64,000 nucleotides of DNA. Origin: Chlamydoabsidia padenii (taxonomy: Eukaryota; Mucoromycota; Mucoromycetes; Mucorales; Cunninghamellaceae). Shown here one piece after another: positions 58,298 through 64,000 of the stretch. The position numbers and the translations under genes are program-made. Location of the stretch: positions 930,001 to 994,000 of the forward strand of contig JAIWND010000002.1 of NCBI GenBank assembly GCA_025330725.1, in the 5' to 3' direction. Position 1 is the stretch's first letter, and the number at the start of each line of letters is the position of its first letter. The notes under the pieces were generated by a model. The model was given only the letters and a program-made list of their open reading frames with translations, was not told the origin of the DNA and did not search any database.

Positions 58298-61200
58298 TTA
58301 TGCGCCAAACCAGGTTTCCCAACTGTTTTGATTGTTTGTTTCCGCAGGCTCGTCGTTACTGTTTAATAGATCAGATACCCGTGTTACACCTGATGTAGAA
58401 GTTGTCGCATCGGTATTCAGTAGATCAGTCGGTCGGCGGGGTTCCATCGGACGATTATATAGAGTGCTGTAAGTGGTAGTGGTGCCATAAGGTTGATACT
58501 CCCTAGGTGTTGCTTGAGTCGATCGTGTGGAGGAGGACGAATTGAAGTATCCGACTCTTGGACCTGGTGGTAAAGGGTGATAAGATGGTGAATCCACTGG
58601 TTGCTTTCCATAAGAAGTCGGTATTGATGAAGTATGGAGTGGATGTTGTGATGACGACGACGAGGACGAGGACGAAGAAACGTGATTATCAAAGGAAGTT
58701 CCCATGGGTGGCATGATTTGTTGTTGTGGTAGTGGTTGATCGAGTTTGTTGTGATTGCCATAGGAGGAAGCTGAAGGTGCTGGTTGAATTCCTTCCCGGC
58801 GGTGTACCACCTTGTCCAGTTGCATCTTTTCTTCATTGTTTTGGTAAAAGTTTCGTACTTGGATAGCCGTCTTCGTCTTCATATAGGTGGCGATCTTTGT
58901 CCAGTCCCGACCAAACACTTCCAGGTATCGTAAGAATTCACCACGTTCGGAAACAGACCAATAAGAAGAGCTAGATCCACGTTTTACTTCGGATGATGGC
59001 CGCTTTCCGGTAATTGCTGTGTTGATTCCCCGAGAATCATCACTTGCCCATTGTTCGGTTGTTGTAGAATCCATTTTGCCGGATGCTGTTCTTGCGCGTC
59101 GGCGTCCTTTTGGTTGAAGAGAGGTAGGATGCTGTGTCGATGTCATAAGAGAAGTGCTTGGTGATGATAATGACGGTGATGGTGATTCCGATAGTGTGGT
59201 GTCGATAATGTAGTCTCTGTTTCCACCCATTTGGAACAATCCAACCAAGGCAGCAGCAGCATCTTGTTCTTCCGCTTTCAAGTCAGTTCGCCCATTAGCC
59301 ATCATGGAGTTGTGAGAAGGCAAGGTCTCTGAGATTGCAGGTGTGTTCGTTGAGATGGGTGACGAGATTGTGTCCGGTGTGCCAGAGTGATCGCTACCTT
59401 CTTCACCAAAGGCATTAGGTCCGTATTTGCGTTTATGATTAAAGTAAAAATTGCGACATTGATCATCCGTCTTGGTGGCGACCTTTTGAGAAACCTTGAT
59501 AAAATCCCGGCCAAGCACCTTGAATGCCTCCACAGCAGCGTTCTTGTCCTTGTCCGTCCATTTTGCCGTAGTAGAGTTTGTTGAATCATTCTGGTCAAGA
59601 CCGCCTTTCACAAGATCATCGAAATATCCATCAGTGGTTGATGCCGCCACTTGTCGTTGTTGTGATTGAGGTTGTGATGGTGAGAGTTGTTTCAATGATT
59701 TTATTGGTGCTGTTGATTTTGTATCATCCATCGAAGAGGAATCGTCGGGAAAGACCAGACCCGCATCAGACATACTTGTAACCGAGGGTCGAGGAGACCT
59801 GCCTTTTCGTTTACCACCGAGTTTCTTCTTTGTACCAGGATCACCATAGCCAGGAGTACCAGGGTCATCATTACCAAGAGTTGTTGTACGGCTTGCCACA
59901 CTAGAGGTAGAAGAAGGTCGTTTGGATTTCCTTCGTTCTGCCACACTTTCCCAATAAGCATTCGCTTCCTCCAGTTCCCGTAGTTCCTTGGTCTTGGTTT
60001 CCGATTCTTTTTCCTTGGCTTTTCTTGACACCTGAGCTTGACCAATATCCGCCATAAGAGCCGATCCTTTGCTTTTACCCTTGCGTGCATTTGTCGAAGT
60101 ATCACCAGTCGCCCGTTTGATAGCTGCCGCCAACCTTTCACGCCGCCTGTTCTTGCCACGTTTGCCTTTCCGCATCAGTGCCTTAAAGTCGATTTTGGTC
60201 TTTTTGCGATAATAAAACAGGACACATTGGGAAGCAGTCTTGGTTCGGACAGCAGCAGAGATCTTTTCGAATTGCTTGGGATATTGCATGTAACTTTCCA
60301 TAAACGCCGTCATTTCTTGTTGAGTCCAAATGTCTTCAGTTTCTGCACCAGTGTGATAGTATACCAAGGGGTTTTCCACCAAGCCGCTGCGATCATCGTA
60401 GGTCCGCATTCGCTCCTTCACATCCAGTATCATAGGGGGGATAGTGGCAGTCGTTTTCTTGGCACGCATTTCGGGATTCCGCATTTCAGCACTTTCCAAG
60501 GATTGAATGATTTCCAAAAGTTCAGCTTCAGACCGAGCAGCATCAGAAGTCCAGGCACCACCACGACCACGACCAAAAGGAGTACTAGCACCATCAGTAC
60601 TGAATCGCAAAGCATCATGATTTCCAGTAAAAATAACCCCATCGACATATTCTTCAGGTTCGTCTTCCACCCCACGACCACGCCTTGTCGATGATCGATA
60701 GCCGCCACCAGAGCCACCAAAACGATCTGACCCTCGACGTTCTTGATCCCGCATTCGGTCGAGCGCCATGTTCTTGTTCTTCCATTGAATATAAATGTCC
60801 TTGAATTCCCGCTTGAGCCACCGTTCCTTTTGCTTGAGTATTTTGTGTCGAGAAGTCAAGTATGCCGCCATAGGTACCCGAAGATTGTTGTATGTTTTTA
60901 TGTTTTCCTTGTAACACGGGTAATCTTCCAAGTTTTTATAGAGAGGAGCAGACCACTTGTTTTCATCGTTCCATTCAGTTCCATCATCGGGTTTGCCTTG
61001 CCATCCATTGATCATCTGTGAGTTTTCCTTCGCCAAGCGTTGATTATCAGCTAGGATCACCTCCGAAAGCGCTTCGTCGATGGCATCATCATTGGTCCGT
61101 ATTTGATCCATAAGCAATTGAGGTCGTCGCCGTCGCATAATAGGTGAGTCATTGAAAGGAGTATTCTGGATATCGGTCATCGGTTGAGTGCCTTGACTGA

Positions 61201-63662
61201 TCACCTGTAAAGCTTGTTTCTTCGCCGCTTCTTCTTCCATATCGTCATCATCATCTCTTGTGTCGGATAATGAGTCCCCTTCTTGTAAGCTTTGCTGTTG
61301 TTGTTGCAGTTGTTCCTGTCGTTGGCGTTTTTCTTCTTCTTGCTGTTCTTGTTGTTGTTTAGCCAAGATTTCCCGCTTGTTGATTTCTTCCAGCATATCT
61401 TCATACATGGTGATGTCGTTTTCGATATCACCAATTCGAGCCACAATCTGCTGTTGAGACATGATAGGTTCTGAAGGTTTATGTGTCTCCGTGGTGAGTT
61501 TGTCGTCTGTCAGAGATGAAGAGGCTGTTTCATCTGTCGGCCCGTTTTGACTGATATTAGAAGATTTAGAGGCAAAAGTATCCGAATCAGTTTTGACGTT
61601 GGTGCTTGTTGATGAGAGTACCGACTCCTTCAGAAAATGTTCTTGTTTTAATGGTGGAGATGGTGCTGGAGGATTTGATGTAGAAGGTGTTGATGTCTTG
61701 GCGGAAACAGCAATATCCGAAGCTGATGATGGTGGTAATACTGAGGTAGGTTGTGTGATGACAGCTTCGGAAGACGTTGATGAGGACTGTGGTAATACTA
61801 GAGATACTGTTGATCGAGAGGATAAAGGAGGTGAAGATGATGAAGGTGTAGGTGCATCAACATCCATTGAATCATTGTCCCAGTTGGTAGATAAGGAGAC
61901 ATCGATATGTAAGTTGTTTCCCTTGGATCTAGTGTTATCGTTTTCATTTTGTTGCTGGCGTTCCACCGTTTCATCATTGTCGTCTTTACCAACTAAAAAA
62001 AAAAGGGGGGGGGGACTGATGAGTCAAAAAGTACATACAGTTTGCATTCAATGTTTACCTAATTTAAAGACATCTCCACTTTTAGTTTCCACATTGGCAG
62101 TCTTCGTGTCTGGTGGTACTATTGGAAACAAAATATTAGCAAGATACAATGCAAGACTATATAGTGACATATCTTACCTGGTTGATCGACGCTCGTTGTT
62201 GCAATTGACTTTTGCTCCTCCACTTTATCTTCATTAGCTAGAAAGAAAAAAGGAAAAAGTTTGTAAGTCTTTATAACATGTCATTCTTTCGATGTAAATA
62301 TTTACCTGGTAGACTTTGTGCCGACTTGGGTTCAGTAGCATCCTCTTCAGTGTCATCGTCCATGAGCTTTGTATCACTGGATTTATTGTCGTCTTTGGTA
62401 GTTGTTGTTGAGGTGGAAGATGAGGAAGATGTTGGTCCTGTGGTGCCATAAGTGGTAGTGGATTTTGCTTGTGCTGATATGGTTGATTCTCGTTCCCTGC
62501 TGGCAGCTCGCCAACTTGATGTAGGTCGTTCGGTAGCACTTCGTGGAGGTCTGTTGCGATATCGGTCGAATTCAATAGATGAGCCCCTAGAGACAGGTCG
62601 ATAAAAATCCCGATCTTCGAATCGTTCCCTGTTGTCCCGGTCGTAGTATGGATGTGGTGCCACAGGAGAAGAAGGTGGTTCACGATCTCTGCCACTGGGT
62701 CGGTATGAATCGCCGCCAAAAGGTGGAGGTGGGTAGCCAGATGTTGGTGGTCCTGCAGCATAACCAGCACTGTCGTATCGTGAGTCGCGTATACTATAAC
62801 TGATCAAAAGAAGAAGAAAAAAATGTTAAAAGAAAAATGTGAGTTTGTTTTTTTCGTTCGTTCATTTAGATGGTTGTTGTTATCCTTACCCATCCCGTTC
62901 ACGGTTTCTTCTATCGAATTCACGTCGACGGTCATCATCACGATATCGACGATCCCTTTCCCGATCCCATTCTCTGTCACGCCAATCAGCATATCTTGAA
63001 GCATAGGCATCAGTTAATATTGGTGGAGGTGGTTTGTTGCTGTTGCTATTGCCGATATTTATGTCGTCTTTAGCCTTTGTCGGTAGTGTAGATTGTCGTT
63101 CGATACTATCTTTAGTAAGTAGAAGAGTTAAAAAAAAAAAAAAAAGGTTAGTCGTTTCTTTAGGTGATGATGGTTTTTGGAGTAGGGGTAGGTATAAACT
63201 TACTTTCCCGCCGTAAAGAAGTAGAGGTTGAAGAAGAAGGTTTGTTGAAATCCCTTGAGATGTTAGGAGGACCATAATGATGTGGTGCAAGTGGTTCGTC
63301 ACGATAATAGTGTGTATATCTATTTGGTTCCAGTAGTATATAAAAAATAAAAAAAAAAGTTGATAAGATTAATAAAGTGTGTTGAGGATTATTACTTTAT
63401 ATGTTATAGTTTACCTTCCACGACCATATCGTTCATCACGCATCATCAAAGAGCGGTCTCTTTCTCTTTCACGTTCCCTATCCCGCAGTTCCCAATAGTC
63501 GTCAATAGCAGCAGTCATGTTACTTCGTGGTCGATAGCCATAGGAATCATATCTTGAGGAATAACGTGGAGGATAACGTCCGTCGCTGTAAGGAGGAGAT
63601 CGTGAGCGTGACGGAGATCTTGAGTGAGTACCCCGAGATGAAGTTGATCCGGTTGCACTCAT
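58298..63662 (-). CDS. SNT1: SNT1/NCoR-like corepressor with three SANT domains
   Basis: Nuclear corepressor scaffold related to yeast Snt1 (Set3 histone deacetylase complex) and animal NCoR/SMRT. Several small N-terminal exons (first 63662-63412) encode an Arg/Ser- and Arg/Asp-rich region (SRSPSRSRSPPYSD, WRDREWDRERDRRYR). The last exon (about 61990-58298) encodes over 1200 residues with a Gln/Glu coiled coil. It also holds three SANT domains: near 60340-60170 (DIWTQQEMTAFMESYMQYP), 59570-59400 (AKWTDKDKNAAVEAFKVLG) and 58965-58800 (SYWSVSERGEFLRYLEVFG). The segment YPCYKENIKTYNNLRVPM before SANT1 fits the NCoR-type interaction region. The start codon is the first ATG after a GTA/GTG repeat. 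Partner HDAC genes are not in the window. Confidence 0.88.
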
Positions 63663-64000
63663 GTATAGTGTAAAAGTATGAGTAGTAGTGGTAGTAGTGG
63701 CAGTAGTGGTAGTATTAGTGGTGGTAGTGGTAGTAGTAGTTTAAATATAAAGAGTCGTTAAGAGTATATAAATATAAAACAGAGAATTGTAGGAAAGATA
63801 ATGGAAGACGGAGAGAAGAAAAAGAAGAAAAATTAAGAAGAGGGCAAAAAAGAATAATAACAAAAGATATCGGAATTTAAAATCCGGTGACGCTGGACAA
63901 CAAAAAAAGGTTTATGGAGCGTGAAACACCACAGACATTACCAATGAATGAGATGGATCATCTATTTTTTTTGATTCCATACAACCACACAACTAATCAT
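63663..64000. promoter_or_regulatory. Upstream region of SNT1
   Basis: Contains a trinucleotide GTA/GTG repeat at 63680-63740 directly before the start (ACT/ACC-rich on the sense strand) and a near-palindromic motif copy ATCGGAATTTAAAATCCGGT at 63869-63888, 207 bp upstream. Confidence 0.5.

Noticed and set aside
60038..60694. 218-codon open frame on the plus strand
   Set aside because: Antisense to the SNT1 last exon; no domain-like sequence.
61593..62237. 214-codon open frame on the plus strand
   Set aside because: Antisense to the Ser/Thr-rich part of SNT1; acidic and low-complexity composition only.

Overview
The window looks like nuclear DNA of an early-diverging filamentous fungus, most likely Mucoromycota (Mucorales-like). 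The evidence is short introns (about 50-120 nt), AT-rich intergenic DNA full of homopolymers, fungal housekeeping proteins, a Zn2Cys6 factor with the basic tail seen in that group, and a URC4-type uracil catabolism gene. There is no operon structure, no CRISPR array, and no tRNA or rRNA gene that I can see. Intron and exon borders were placed by eye from GT/AG sites, reading-frame phase and family conservation.

Layout. 0-8.1 kb: Zn2Cys6 factor (-), FSH1-type serine hydrolase with an in-frame stop (-), URC4/DUF1688 (-) and an isochorismatase-like hydrolase (+). 8.1-10.7 kb: gene-poor stretch with exon-like debris. 10.7-17.3 kb: head-to-head NOP58 (-) and UTP22/NRAP (+). 17.5-24 kb: SCS7 (-), tafazzin TAZ1 (-) and dynamin DNM1 (+), the last two head-to-head. 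24-35 kb: LIM-RhoGAP LRG1 (-), ELG1/ATAD5-type clamp unloader (-) and AAMP/SQT1 WD40 protein (+). 36-42.4 kb: complex I NDUFV1 (-), a low-complexity orphan (+) and a chromodomain protein (-). 43-47.7 kb: GPHR (+) and PUF6 (-). 47.7-49.7 kb: repeat-rich gap. 49.7-63.7 kb: phosphofructokinase (-), HUL4-like HECT ligase (-), ORT1-like ornithine carrier (-), SRP14 (+) and an SNT1/NCoR-like corepressor with three SANT domains (-).

Themes. Four genes serve ribosome biogenesis (NOP58, UTP22, SQT1/AAMP, PUF6). Four serve mitochondria (TAZ1, DNM1, NDUFV1, ORT1). Two are chromatin factors (the chromodomain protein and SNT1). They are ordinary eukaryotic neighbours rather than one functional cluster, although several pairs share divergent promoters.

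The most unusual signal is a short degenerate element, roughly TTTnAAAnCCCG(C/A)C or its complement (G)CGGGATTTnAAA. It recurs about 30 times, almost always between genes, and commonly 60-320 bp upstream of start codons. The same word also sits at a fixed place in a small repeat family (42.6-43.05 and 48.9-49.45 kb) whose reverse strand is faintly tRNA-like. Either this is a widespread promoter element or it is the debris of a short retroposon.
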